Assembly (NCBI GenBank): GCA_963662155.1
Contig: OY759263.1
Span: 33,404,106-33,468,105 of the forward strand
DNA: 64,000 nt
DNA from: Lamellibrachia columna
Taxonomy: Eukaryota > Annelida > Polychaeta > Sabellida > Siboglinidae
Reading direction: 5' to 3'
The position numbers and the translations under genes are program-made. The notes beneath the pieces were generated by a model. It saw only the letters and a list, made by a program, of their open reading frames with translations. It searched no databases and had not been told where the DNA came from. This document shows positions 11,974 to 23,279 of the stretch, one piece after another (within the stretch, counting starts at the first letter, position 1; each line of letters begins with the position of its first letter).

Positions 11974-12095
11974 GCGTGACTGTCGTCAGGGGGTTCGGGG
12001 GGTCGAACCAACACCCTTTTTGAGAGAACCACCCAGAAATCCCAGATGAATTGTATATACCCGACCACTCCTTTTGAAAACACCGAGGACGGCCC
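11974..12095 (-). mobile_element. MITE-like element, inverted copy
   Basis: Reverse orientation relative to 5341-5465. It has 'gtcagggggttcgggg' near one end, 'tttttgagagaaccaccca' inside, and 'gaggacggcc' at the other end. One terminal repeat is degraded ('ggcgtgactgtc'). Confidence 0.6.
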
Positions 12096-12690
12096 TGAAA
12101 GGTGTGACTGGTTAAAATTGGTAGATGTGGTCAACTAATATGTACAGGACTCTGGAGTCAGGTCATCACTGTAGGCAATTGGCTACACTGGACCAATCAC
12201 TGGTTAGCCGTGCTGATAATACATATTCAAACAATGATGCTACATACCGTGCATCTCGATTTGAACAGTTACTTATTACTTACTAACTTAAACGCACACA
12301 TTTAGCTGTTGCATTTCACATGGCATATGCAAAATAACAATCAACTTTGGAACGACGTGAAAAGGTGTCATTTCTCTATCCATGTCTGACCTTTATAACT
12401 TCTGCGTAGAAGGTAATTGAATGTAACACATTCCTACATATGATTTAGTCCCATCAATCTAGCTCTTTTAATGTTGAACAATCTGTGAGCTTTTTCATCT
12501 CAGTTCATTACTTCCTATGTGGTTAAGCGGGTTCACTGCTTCTTGACGCTTGTGCATACTCGGAACGGCGTTTTAACATTCTAGTTGCGTTTATCAAGTG
12601 GGCGTGGTTGCATAACAACTGACACATTTATACAGGTGTAAGTCGTGGGTCGTAAAATAACGCATTCTTGGACCGCGATTCACGACTTAT
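12096..12690. other. Non-coding remnants of the GT10 unit
   Basis: Short stretches match 55950-56260 and 49880-50300 in mixed order. No gene. The tRNA-like heads and the 5' two-thirds of the plus-strand GT10 gene found in the right copy are missing here. Confidence 0.4.
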
Positions 12691-12694
12691 AAAT

Positions 12695-12825
12695 GTGGAC
12701 GCTTCTGCAGTGGCTCATGCGAGATGGAGTCCACAGCAGGTTACACATCTACCCCCTGTGCCGGATAGTTTACTTTCCCTGGCATGGACACCCTAGAGAA
12801 GGGACCGACAGCTTTTTTGTCTCTT
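12695..12825 (-). repeat. SINE body fragment
   Basis: Shares 'cttctgcagtggctcatg', 'gagatggagtccacagca' and 'ccctggcat' with 8755-8860. It abuts the GT10 remnant at 'gtctcttta', a word present in both parents ('gtgtctct' in the SINE, 'tctcttta' in GT10 C at about 61765), which suggests a microhomology join. Confidence 0.6.
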
Positions 12826-13290
12826 TAAGACGCACACGTTTTACCTTGCTTTCGAGAATTCGCTATGTACCGATTACATCACCGAGAAAGTTTGGACACG
12901 TCTTCAGCAAAGCATTATGCCGGTTGTTCTGGGAGGTGCCGACTATAAAACTTGTCTCCTACATCAACGTCAAAGATTATTCTTCACCGAAGGACCTGAG
13001 GAAATATCTTCAAAAAATCAACAAGAATTACACCATCTATAATGAATATTTTTAATGGAAGGAAAATTATACGTGTTCATTGGAGGTGCCAGGTTTTTCG
13101 CCCTTTTGTCAAGTATACAAAATGATGCATAAAAATCGAAACAAAAATAATATCATACCAGGTATCAACAAGTTTTGGGGTCCAGATAGTTGCTTTTTGC
13201 CTACCGAGTACAACAGGGACATATAAGTGATATTATGGGGATAAACGTTTCCACAAAGACGGGTCCAAAGTGGCCATCGTTTTTTGAAGT
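12826..13290 (+). pseudogene. GT10 fucosyltransferase-like 3' remnant E
   Basis: Only the C-terminal third remains. One frame reads FYLAFENSLCTDYITEKVW from about 12840. After a frame change near 12945 it reads 'SYINVKDYSSPKDL' and 'KYLQKINKNYTIYNEYF', then a stop at 13053-13055 where other copies have a codon for Ala. Beyond it 'INKFWGPDSC' and 'GPKWPSFF' can still be read in pieces. Orthologous in position to gene C (60832-62244). A dead fragment. Confidence 0.88.
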
Positions 13291-13349
13291 TGAGAAAATG
13301 CAATTTTGATACGTTAATTGATAATTTCACTTTATGATGGCTACTAAAT

Positions 13350-16290
13350 GTTTACACTCGAAGATGGGCAATGGCATGTGTAGTGATAGGACATGAGATG
13401 GAGAGATACAGATGGAACCTGCTTGGATTCGCCGAGATGCGATGGAAAAGCTTTGGTGAAACATCGACCGAAGAAGGACACAAGGTCTACTTCAGTGGCA
13501 AGAAGGACAAACACGAACAAGGCGTTGGGTTTCTTGTTCACAAAGATATCGTGAACACTGTCATGGGTTGTCGCCCTATCTCCAGCAGGCTCATCACCAT
13601 CCGCCTGAAGGCAACTCCCTTCAACATGACAGTCATACAAGTTTATGCCCCAACGTCTGATTATGACGACAGTGAGGTGGAAGATTTCTATGGCCAGCTG
13701 CAAGAAGTCATAGAGGAAACGCCAAAGAAAGACAATCTTATTGTACTAGGAGACTGGAATGCAAAAGTGGGAAAGGATGCGCAGAACAACTGGCAAGACA
13801 CTTGCGGACCTTTCTGCAACACGGAAACAAATGAGAGAGGTCACAGGCTCCTCGAATTTGCAATGTACAATGAGCTGATGCTGGCTAACACATTTGGCCC
13901 ACACAAAACATCTAGAAGATGGACCTGGCACAGCCCAGATGGAAAACATCACAATCAGATCGACTACATCTTGGTGAAACGGCGCTTTCACACAGGAGTG
14001 AACATTGCCAGGACACGAAGCTTTCCAGGAGCAGATATCGGAAGTGATCACGACTTGCTGATGACATCCTTCCACATTCGCCTGAAGAGGATCAGCAAAC
14101 CAAAGCCAACAAGAATCAAATTTGACATCGAGAAACTTAAGGATTCTGATGTAGCAGAAGCATTCAAAGCAATGATAGGTGGGAAATTTGCACCACTTAT
14201 CATACTGGATGACAAATATACCGACGTGAACTTGCTGACCAACACCTTCAACAAAATAGTGACCGACACAGCCCACGAGATCCTTGGAAAACACCGTCGG
14301 ACAAAGAAACCATGGGTCACAACAGACATCCTAGATCTTTGTGACAAAAGAAGGGAATTGAAAAGGAGAAAATGTGATCCTGAAGGTGCAGCAAAATACA
14401 GAGAAGTCAACAAGAAGATTAAACAAGATATGAGAAGAGCAAAAGATAACTGGATAGCAGAACAATGCTGTGAAATTGAAGACAGCTTGAGCAAGAACAA
14501 CAGCAAGAAGGCTTATCAAATAGTGAAAGACCTGACATCAGTGAAGAAAGGGATAACTACCACTATCCAAGACAAATCAGGGAAATGCCTGACAGAAGAA
14601 CAGCAGATCCTCAATCGATGGACAGAATACTGCTCAGAATTGTACAGCCACAACACCAACGGAGACCCAGTAGTACTAAATTGTACACAGACTACTGAAG
14701 AGGACGACTACCCCATTCTTCGTGAGGAAGTGGAGGCTGCAGTAAAGTCTCTGAAAAAAGGAAAGTCAGCTGGAATTGATAACATACCAGCAGAACTGGT
14801 TCAAGCTGGGGGAGAAGCCTTGATTACCACACTTACAACAATCTGCAACAAGATCTGGCAGACAGGAAAATGGCCCACCCCATGGACTCAGTCACTGATC
14901 ATAACACTTCCCAAGAAAGGCAACCTACAGATGTGCCAAAATTACAGAACAATCAGCCTCATCAGCCACCCGAGCAAAGTCATGTTGAAGATACTACTCA
15001 ACAGACTCAAACCCCAGGCAGAAGAGATTATCGCTGAAGAACAAGCGGGTATTCGAGCAGGACGGAGCACCAGTGAACATATCTTCAACCTTAGAATCCT
15101 TTGCGAGAAACACCTTCAACATCAGCAAAGCCTGTATCATGTCTTTATAGATTTCAAGAAGGCCTTTGATAAGGTATGGCATGCGGCCCTATGGGCAACC
15201 ATGAGGAAGTACAACATTGGTTCCAAGCTTGTCCGAACCATTGAACACCTATATGACAATGCCACCAGTGCAGTAACCTTCAACAGCAGCATAGGAGACT
15301 GGTTTCGAACAACAGTCGGAGTTCGACAAGGATGCCTACTATCACCAACGCTCTTCAACATTTTTCTGGAAAGGATCATGACTGATGCTTTAGAAAACCA
15401 TCAAGGCACTGTCAGCATTGGAGGCAGGACAATCACCAACCTTCGTTTTGCTGACGACATCGACGGCTTAGCAGGAGATGAACAAGAACTAGTCAATTTA
15501 GTGGAGCGCCTTGAAAAAACATCTACATCATACGGCATGGAGATCAGTGCCGAAAAGACCAAACTGATGACGAACAACACACAAGGCATCAGCACAGAGG
15601 TCAAAGTTAATGGACAGAGACTTCAGACAGTAACAAGCTTCAGGTACTTGGGATCAATTATCACAGATGAGGGTTCCAAACCGGAGATACTTGCCAGGAT
15701 TGCACAGACAACAGCAGCACTAACAAGGTTGAAACCCTTATGGAACGACAGAAACATCACGGTCAGTTCGAAGATAAGGCTGATGCGCTCCCTTGTCATG
15801 TCCATCTTTCTGTACGCTTGTGAAACATGGACCCTCTCAGCAGATCTACAGAAGAGGATACAAGCCATGGAAATGAGATGCTTTCGGAAGATCTTGCGCA
15901 TATCATACAAAGACCATGTTACTAACGAAGCTGTCCGCAACAAGATCAAAGAAGCCATCGGACCATATGATGACCTTCTTACAACAGTTAAGAAGCGTAA
16001 ACTGAAGTGGTACGGTCATGTATCACGATCATCTGGCCTTGCAAAGACTATCTTGCAAGGTACCGTAAGAGGGGGGAGACGAAGAGGTAGACAGAAGAAG
16101 AGGTGGGAAGACAACATCAAAGAGTGGACAGGAATGGAGTTCGCTGACTCCCAGAGGGCTCTCGAGAACAGGGAAACGTGGAGAGAGCTGGTTAGAAAGT
16201 CATCAATGGTGTCCCAACGATCCTTACGGGTTATGGGAAAGTGAAGTGAAGAAGTGATAGGAAGTTAAATAAATAAATTTTATATAAATT
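13350..16290 (+). mobile_element. Non-LTR retrotransposon (LINE), 5'-truncated
   Basis: A single element inserted into the 3' flank of GT10 remnant E. The flanking sequences before 13350 and after about 16290 are contiguous in the right duplication (62270-62400), which has no insertion there. The 3' end is short and AT-rich ('aaataaataaattttat') with no long poly-A. The 5' end lacks the first residues of the endonuclease and any 5' UTR. A target duplication could not be fixed by eye. Confidence 0.85.
13371..16244 (+). CDS. LINE endonuclease-reverse transcriptase
   Basis: Uninterrupted 957-codon polyprotein. Residues about 1-240 are an apurinic-like endonuclease: 'LIVLGDWNAKVG' (about 122), 'NQIDYILVKRR' (about 203) and 'GSDHDLL' (about 224) carry the expected Asn, Asp and His residues. 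The reverse transcriptase spans about 455-720: 'SAGIDNIPAEL', then 'HVFIDFKKAFDKVWH' (motif A, about 590), 'GVRQGCLLSPTLFN' (motif B) and 'LRFADDID' (motif C, about 692; Phe in place of the common Tyr). The C-terminus has 'YLGSIIT', 'WYGHVSR' and a basic 'RRRGRQKKRWEDNIKEW'. The domain layout and the 'YRTISLISHPSKVMLKI' box point to the RTE-like group; the clade is an inference. The start Met is where the truncation leaves it. Confidence 0.9.
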   Translation: MACVVIGHEMERYRWNLLGFAEMRWKSFGETSTEEGHKVYFSGKKDKHEQGVGFLVHKDIVNTVMGCRPISSRLITIRLKATPFNMTVIQVYAPTSDYDDSEVEDFYGQLQEVIEETPKKDNLIVLGDWNAKVGKDAQNNWQDTCGPFCNTETNERGHRLLEFAMYNELMLANTFGPHKTSRRWTWHSPDGKHHNQIDYILVKRRFHTGVNIARTRSFPGADIGSDHDLLMTSFHIRLKRISKPKPTRIKFDIEKLKDSDVAEAFKAMIGGKFAPLIILDDKYTDVNLLTNTFNKIVTDTAHEILGKHRRTKKPWVTTDILDLCDKRRELKRRKCDPEGAAKYREVNKKIKQDMRRAKDNWIAEQCCEIEDSLSKNNSKKAYQIVKDLTSVKKGITTTIQDKSGKCLTEEQQILNRWTEYCSELYSHNTNGDPVVLNCTQTTEEDDYPILREEVEAAVKSLKKGKSAGIDNIPAELVQAGGEALITTLTTICNKIWQTGKWPTPWTQSLIITLPKKGNLQMCQNYRTISLISHPSKVMLKILLNRLKPQAEEIIAEEQAGIRAGRSTSEHIFNLRILCEKHLQHQQSLYHVFIDFKKAFDKVWHAALWATMRKYNIGSKLVRTIEHLYDNATSAVTFNSSIGDWFRTTVGVRQGCLLSPTLFNIFLERIMTDALENHQGTVSIGGRTITNLRFADDIDGLAGDEQELVNLVERLEKTSTSYGMEISAEKTKLMTNNTQGISTEVKVNGQRLQTVTSFRYLGSIITDEGSKPEILARIAQTTAALTRLKPLWNDRNITVSSKIRLMRSLVMSIFLYACETWTLSADLQKRIQAMEMRCFRKILRISYKDHVTNEAVRNKIKEAIGPYDDLLTTVKKRKLKWYGHVSRSSGLAKTILQGTVRGGRRRGRQKKRWEDNIKEWTGMEFADSQRALENRETWRELVRKSSMVSQRSLRVMGK

Positions 16291-18120
<1,830 letters not shown>

Positions 18121-18124
18121 TAAC

Positions 18125-18835
18125 TGCCTGTCTGTGACAGAGTTAGGGTGAGAAGGGAGGGTGGTAGGGAGTAGGTCAGGGGGAGGACGCTAGTAAGCCA
18201 GGGAGGGAATAAGTAGGGAGTGAGTCAGGAGAGGAGACGAGTATGCAAGGTTAGGGTGTGGGTTGGGGAGAAGGCGAGCAAGCCAGGGAGGGAGTGAGTC
18301 AGGGAGAGGAAGCGATTTATTCCGGGAGGGAATAATTCATGGGGAGGTGAGCGAGTCTGGGAGGGAGTGGATGAGGGGGAGAAGGCGAGCCAGCCAAGAT
18401 GGGAATAAGTCAGGGAAGGTGAGCGAGCAACGGGAAGGGGGCGAGCGAGCCAGGGAGGGAGTAAACGAGGGGAGGTGAGTTAGCCAGGTAGGGAGTATGT
18501 CAGGGGGAGGTAAGCGAGACAGGGAGGGAGTGAGCCAGGGAGAGGAGGTGATTTAGCCAGGCAGGGAGTGAGTCAGGGAGAGGAAGCGATTTATCCAGGG
18601 AGGGAATAAGTCATGGGGAGGTGAGCGAGTCTGGGAGGGAGTGGATCAGGGGAGAAGGCGAGCGAGTCTGGGAGGGAGTGGATCAGGGGAGAAGGCGAGC
18701 GAGCCAGGGAGGGAGTGGGTCAGGGAGAGGAGGCCAGCGAGCCACGGAGGGAGTGAGTCAGGGGGAGGAGGTGAGCGAGCCAAGAAGGGAGTATGTCAGG
18801 GGGAGGTTAACGTGCCAGGGCGGGATTGAGTCGGC
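18125..18835 (+). repeat. Purine-rich G-run minisatellite
   Basis: Imperfect units of about 37 bp built from 'gcgagccagggagggagtg' and 'agtcagggggaggaggtga'. The strand is almost all purine with many GGG runs, so G-quadruplex or H-DNA formation is plausible. The Gly/Arg/Glu-rich ORFs across it follow from the repeat. Confidence 0.9.
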
Positions 18836-19640
18836 CGATCGTGTGCTGATCGTATCCTTGATTAGTGAGGCGACTGTAGTAATGTCACATACTTTACTAT
18901 GGAACTCACTTGGGACTCGCTGTTCCAGGGTGACTATTTTCGTATAGTGACCACGTAATACGAGGTGCAACTGTATTCTATACCAACTCCACTAAAACAG
19001 TAAAGGTGCTAGAACTTAGTATCTCTCAAATCAAATGGTTTTACCGGGCTGAACTGTGGAAACATCCTTTTTTGTAGACTTTTGTGAACCATTCACCCGA
19101 GAAACGTGTGTTACTAAACGGGCCAGTGGCTCACACAGCTCCCGGTTGTCTGCTTACTGAAACATGCAGACGCTCAACACAGATAAACTGGTTAGAATGG
19201 AACTACCGGTGCACCTGGCCCGATGGACGGCAGCGTTTCTCTAAGACCGTGAGCAGAGAGTCAAGATAGGGGATGCTATTTCAGAATTATGTTACCCTTT
19301 GGAGGCACTCCTCATGGAACTTTTTGGTTCATATAAATGATTTACGAACAGTTTGCTCTATTTATAAATATGTTGATGACCGCACAATGTTTGGAATATG
19401 CAACCAAAACAGAGTATCTGTAATACAGGATTCAGCTAACATTACTCTGCTGTGTCATAATAATAGTGATAATAATAATGATATGCGCATTAGTAGGAAC
19501 GAGACACAATAGATGGTTATGTTGCAGTAGAGATAGAACATATGTTGAATCTCTGCCGTATATTGAGATAAATGGGACTAATATAGAAAGAGTTATTCAA
19601 GCAAAAGTTCTTGGTGCAATTATATCATCTGATTAAGCTA
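18836..19640 (+). pseudogene. Degraded LINE reverse-transcriptase segment
   Basis: From about 19190 pieces of an RT can be read in shifting frames: 'LARWTAAFL.DREQRVKIGD', then 'LVHINDLRTVCSIYKYVDD' (motif C with VDD) at 19325-19382, and 'VIQAKVLGAIISSD' near 19597-19635. Stops and frameshifts are frequent. The match is to CR1/L2-type RTs. 18836-19080 shows nothing clear. Confidence 0.65.
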
Positions 19641-19831
19641 ACACAAATCGCTACAAAAAAACTCGGTAATACCATGGTATTTATAACACTGTCAAAATGC
19701 TTAAATGTTTTTACCACGCACCGTTTTTCAGGAATGGTTTAACATACACTGTTAATATTTAATGTAATGTATTTATTTTAATATAATTCAATTATAGTCT
19801 AATTAATTCATTTTACTGTATGTCAGTAAGG
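19641..19831. other. AT-rich spacer
   Basis: No recognisable features up to the target-site duplication at 19832. Confidence 0.5.
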
Positions 19832-20634
19832 TAATTATGATCACCTTGTCACCTTGTGCCGTCGAGTCGTGTCCGACCCCTGGCGACAGCCGCGGTAGCT
19901 CCTCTCCATTCCACTCGCTCTCTGGCGTCCCGTCTCATAATGTTAATAGAGGGGCCCTTTACGTCTTTGATAGTGTCTAGCCATTTTGTTCTTGGTCTCC
20001 CTCGCCTTATTTTCCCTCTCATTCCCCCAAGCATCACATCATTCTCCATTCCACGTTCTTTTCTCACCACATGTCCAAAATAGCTTAATGCCGCCTTTAT
20101 CACCCTTGATTCCAGTGTCCATTTTGGTTTGACGTTTTCGAGCACCCATACGTTTGTTTTTCTCTCCATCCATGACACTCTCATCACTCGTCTCCAGCAC
20201 CACAGCTCAAATGCGTCAATTTTCTTCCTCTCGGTTTTTCTCATCGTCCAAGTCTCCGCTCCATACAATACAATTGGGAATACCAAGGCCTTCACCAGTT
20301 TCACTTTAGTCTGAAGCGTAATCCCTCTGTCTTTCCATACTGTTGTTAATCCTCCCATTGCGGCTTTGCCCATTGCAATTCTTCTGCGTATCTCTTTGTC
20401 GCATAGTCCATCTTTGGTGATCAATGCTCCTAGAAATACAAATTTCGTTACCACCTCCACGCTTTTTCCGTCCACTGCCACCTCTCCAATATCTCCAGTA
20501 GTCATGACCTTCGTCTTTAAAACATAGGCCTGCTTTCTCGCTTGTTTTCCTTACTCTTTCCATGATTTCTGTCAGGTCCTCCTTTGTTCCTGCGTTTAGA
20601 GTTGTGTCGTCTGCGTATCTCAGATAATTATGAT
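19832..20634 (-). mobile_element. RTE (BovB-like) LINE fragment with target-site duplication
   Basis: A minus-strand RTE 3' piece, 19842-20624, flanked by the direct repeat TAATTATGAT at 19832-19841 and 20625-20634. It starts abruptly inside RT motif C ('LRYADDTTL') and continues through 'KAMVFP'-like 'KALVFPIVLYGAETWTMRK', 'IDAFELWCWRRVMRVSW', 'YFGHVVRKE', 'RRGRPRTKWLD' and the terminal 'VARGRTRLDGTR'. The last matches the C-terminus known from BovB/RTE elements. The 3' end is a short tandem ('caaggtgacaaggtg' on the minus strand), as usual for RTE. One frameshift lies near 20500. This is a classical 5'-truncated retrotransposition product. Confidence 0.9.
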
Positions 20635-21265
20635 ACAATATTTATTTAATTGATTTCAATGTAAAGCGCCTCTTATTGTGTGTGTGGTGGTCACATGTCT
20701 TTTTAGTGAATATAGGTTACCCTACATTTAAGTTACTTCATACAAGTGTAATTTTATAGAAATTTATGTTGCATAACGCTCAATAATTATTTGTATAATA
20801 ATTTTACACTTGAGTGGATTTGTGCTTTTAATTTTTTTATTTAAATTGTGCACGATCCAACTGTGAAGTTGCCAACAATAACCTGATTAAATTCATGTTT
20901 ACTGATGTTGTTACAATTGAAACAAGACATGTGCCTGACGAATTGTTTCGATTTGTTTGACAATACAAGATGATTTGTATGACAACAAGAAGCTAATGTT
21001 GAATGTAATGTTAAAAATCTAATCTAAAATGTTACGTAAACGTTATCGCGGTTGACTATTGTTATGGGCATTACTGTACTTGTAGTTTGTTATTTTTTAA
21101 TGAGGAGGAGGAGAACATTTTCTCAAAATGGTTCCTATTACATTACGCTTTGGAAATATGAACATGGCCCGTGGATACTATGGGCACGAGTGCTCATATT
21201 ACACAAGATGGTCTTAGACACAAACCAGAGTCATAGCCTAACCCAATACAAAAGTCATTACTGAA
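20635..21265. other. AT-rich non-coding DNA
   Basis: No gene or repeat recognised. The short ORF at 21052-21264 has no domain signature. Confidence 0.45.
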
Positions 21266-21274
21266 AATGGGTAC

Positions 21275-21457
21275 TCGCACGCATGCACGCACACATGCAC
21301 GTGCACACTCACTTACACACCCACGGCCACAAACAACACACACGAATTATTACTCAACATTGGCATACACACACACTCACACAAACAAACATACACACAC
21401 AGACGCACAGACGCACACGCGCCCGCGCACGCGCACGCGCACAGGCACACGCACACG

Positions 21458-21523
<66 letters not shown>
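21275..21523 (+). repeat. Compound CA/CG-rich microsatellite
   Basis: Starts as 'cacgcatgcacgcacacatg', passes through interrupted CA and 'gcgcacgcgcac' blocks and ends in a pure (CA)n at 21463-21522. The ORFs across it are repeat artefacts. Confidence 0.9.
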
Positions 21524-21528
<5 letters not shown>

Positions 21529-21699
21529 GCAATCGCTTAGGTACAGTAAACGTTGGTTTAACGGGCGTTAGCTTAGGTGCACTAACTGTTGGTTCTACGG
21601 TCGATAGCAGGCGCAGTGAACACATTTAGTAGCAATGTTACTGACAACATTCATGGCGGACTATGCTCCGCCCAGCAGGCTGTCCATTCACAGGCCAAC

Positions 21700-22175
21700 A
21701 CGCTCACTATAGTATACGATCCGAATCTACCATCTCATTGACTGTGCCTAGAACTAGAACAGCTACATACGGTGACCGCACGTTCGCCAAAGCAGCGTCT
21801 ACTCTTTGAAACTATTTGCCCGCTAACATTAGAAACTCTAACAGCTGCGCCAGTTTTGAACGGCAATTAAAGACCTTCCTTTTCCTAGAGGAATACACAA
21901 CATAGAATTATATGTTTACCGGTTTTAATCTTATTCAATAGTTATTATTATTATTTTGTCATATTTAATTCATTGTATACCTTAATTTATTATTTAACTA
22001 TTTTAATCCCATTTCATACTTACATAATTATATTGTTCTTAATGTTATTTATCATTTAAATTATTTTATTCCATATATGCGTTTTAGTTGTAATGCCCTC
22101 AATCACTTGATTGAGATGTCAACGGCGACGGTAGACACGGTTCCAAAATCACTGCTATAAAATAAAAACATTTCG
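21700..22175 (+). pseudogene. CR1/L2-type LINE 3' end
   Basis: The frame beginning near 21719 reads 'TVPRTRTATYGDRTFAKAAS', then 'YLPANIRNSNSCASFERQLK' and 'TFLFLEEYTT' to a stop at about 21905. This is the conserved C-terminal tail of CR1/L2-like LINEs (GDRxFxxAAxxLWNxLP). The usual Trp codon is TGA here. The 3' UTR remnant ends at about 22170 in 'ataaaataaaaac'. Confidence 0.75.
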
Positions 22176-22342
22176 TGATGACGCTACAATCTGTCGACTT
22201 TCAAGCATCATTGTGACGTCCAGTTAAAACTCAGAAACATGCAGGGTATACAGTTGCCTCTCTTTCGTGCTTTGTGTGAGTAGTTAACACGAAACTAAAA
22301 TTCGCCACGTCAACCGACCCACATTATCGCTCAACAACCACC

Positions 22343-23077
22343 ATGCCGCCGAGAAATGACGATTTGGAAACGGATATAACCGACATCAAATCATCACTGC
22401 AATTTCTGTGCAAGTCTGTAGATGAGCTGAAACACAGCAACTCGACCATCGAGAAGAATATAAATGAACTGCTCAGAATGATAAACGATGAGAGAATCGA
22501 AATTCTAGAAGACCGTGTGAACGAATTGGAGCAGCATTCACGAAAACGTGACATTATAGTAAGTGGTTTGAACTTGCATAGCTATGCACATACAACAACC
22601 CGCTCGAGATCTCAGATTACACCCACTCAAACACATACAACAACCCGCTCGAGATCTGCGAGGACACCCACTCAAACAAATGACGGAAATGACATCAATG
22701 AGTCCTCAACGATGAGGTAAAACTTTGTGAAATTTGCGAAAGAGAAGCTGAGCGTATCCGTGGCTGAAATCGAATTCACAGCCATACACGACCTCCCCAA
22801 ACGCAAAGATGGCTCGACGCCTGTGATCGTCCAGTTCTTGTCAACTGACAAAAAGACGGAAATCATGCGAAAACGGGAAATGTTGAAAGGTAGTGCAGTC
22901 TTCCTGAATGACCATCTTACCCAGAATAATAATGAACTGTTTGCGGAGGCCCGACGGCTCAAAAAAGAACGGAAAATAGTAGGTACATGGACGATGAACG
23001 GCAACATCTTTGTAAAAAAGACGAAGCAGACCAATAGAGTGATGATCAAATGTAAAAACGATTTGGACAAACTCTGA
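22343..23077 (+). pseudogene. LINE ORF1 (coiled-coil, nucleic-acid-binding type) with one stop
   Basis: One frame from ATG 22343 to the stop at 23075-23077, broken once by TAA at 22718-22720. Residues about 5-75 form a heptad-rich coiled coil (LQFLCKSVDELKHSNSTIEK..., ILEDRVNELEQHSRKRDIIV). The second half has 'LPKRKDGSTPVIVQFLSTDK', 'KTEIMRKR' and 'IFVKKTKQTNR', resembling ORF1 proteins of Jockey/CR1-type LINEs. A 50-bp direct duplication ('acaacccgctcgagatct' twice, 22585-22670) lies between the halves and may have introduced the break. It is upstream of the LINE ORF2 remnants. Confidence 0.7.
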
Positions 23078-23279
23078 GATGGCAGTATTTGGACAGAGAG
23101 TTTACTTATTGTCCATGAAGATCATGTGTGTTGTGATCATAGTTATATGGACTCTTGTATTTTACTATCTAGTGTCTGGTAGTGCAAATCCTGCACATTT
23201 TTTGTATGTTCATATACGCAGTATTATCACATTTAATTTATGATGGCTAATATTATGATGGCTAATACTAATAGATCAA

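Noticed and set aside
14048..14506. Minus-strand ORFs inside the LINE at 13.4-16.2 kb
   Set aside because: Shadows of the 957-codon plus-strand frame, which carries all the domain motifs.
18263..18947. Gly/Arg/Glu-rich ORFs
   Set aside because: Products of the purine minisatellite; no consistent frame.
19856..20314. Plus-strand ORFs over the RTE fragment
   Set aside because: Shadows of the minus-strand RT C-terminal frame.
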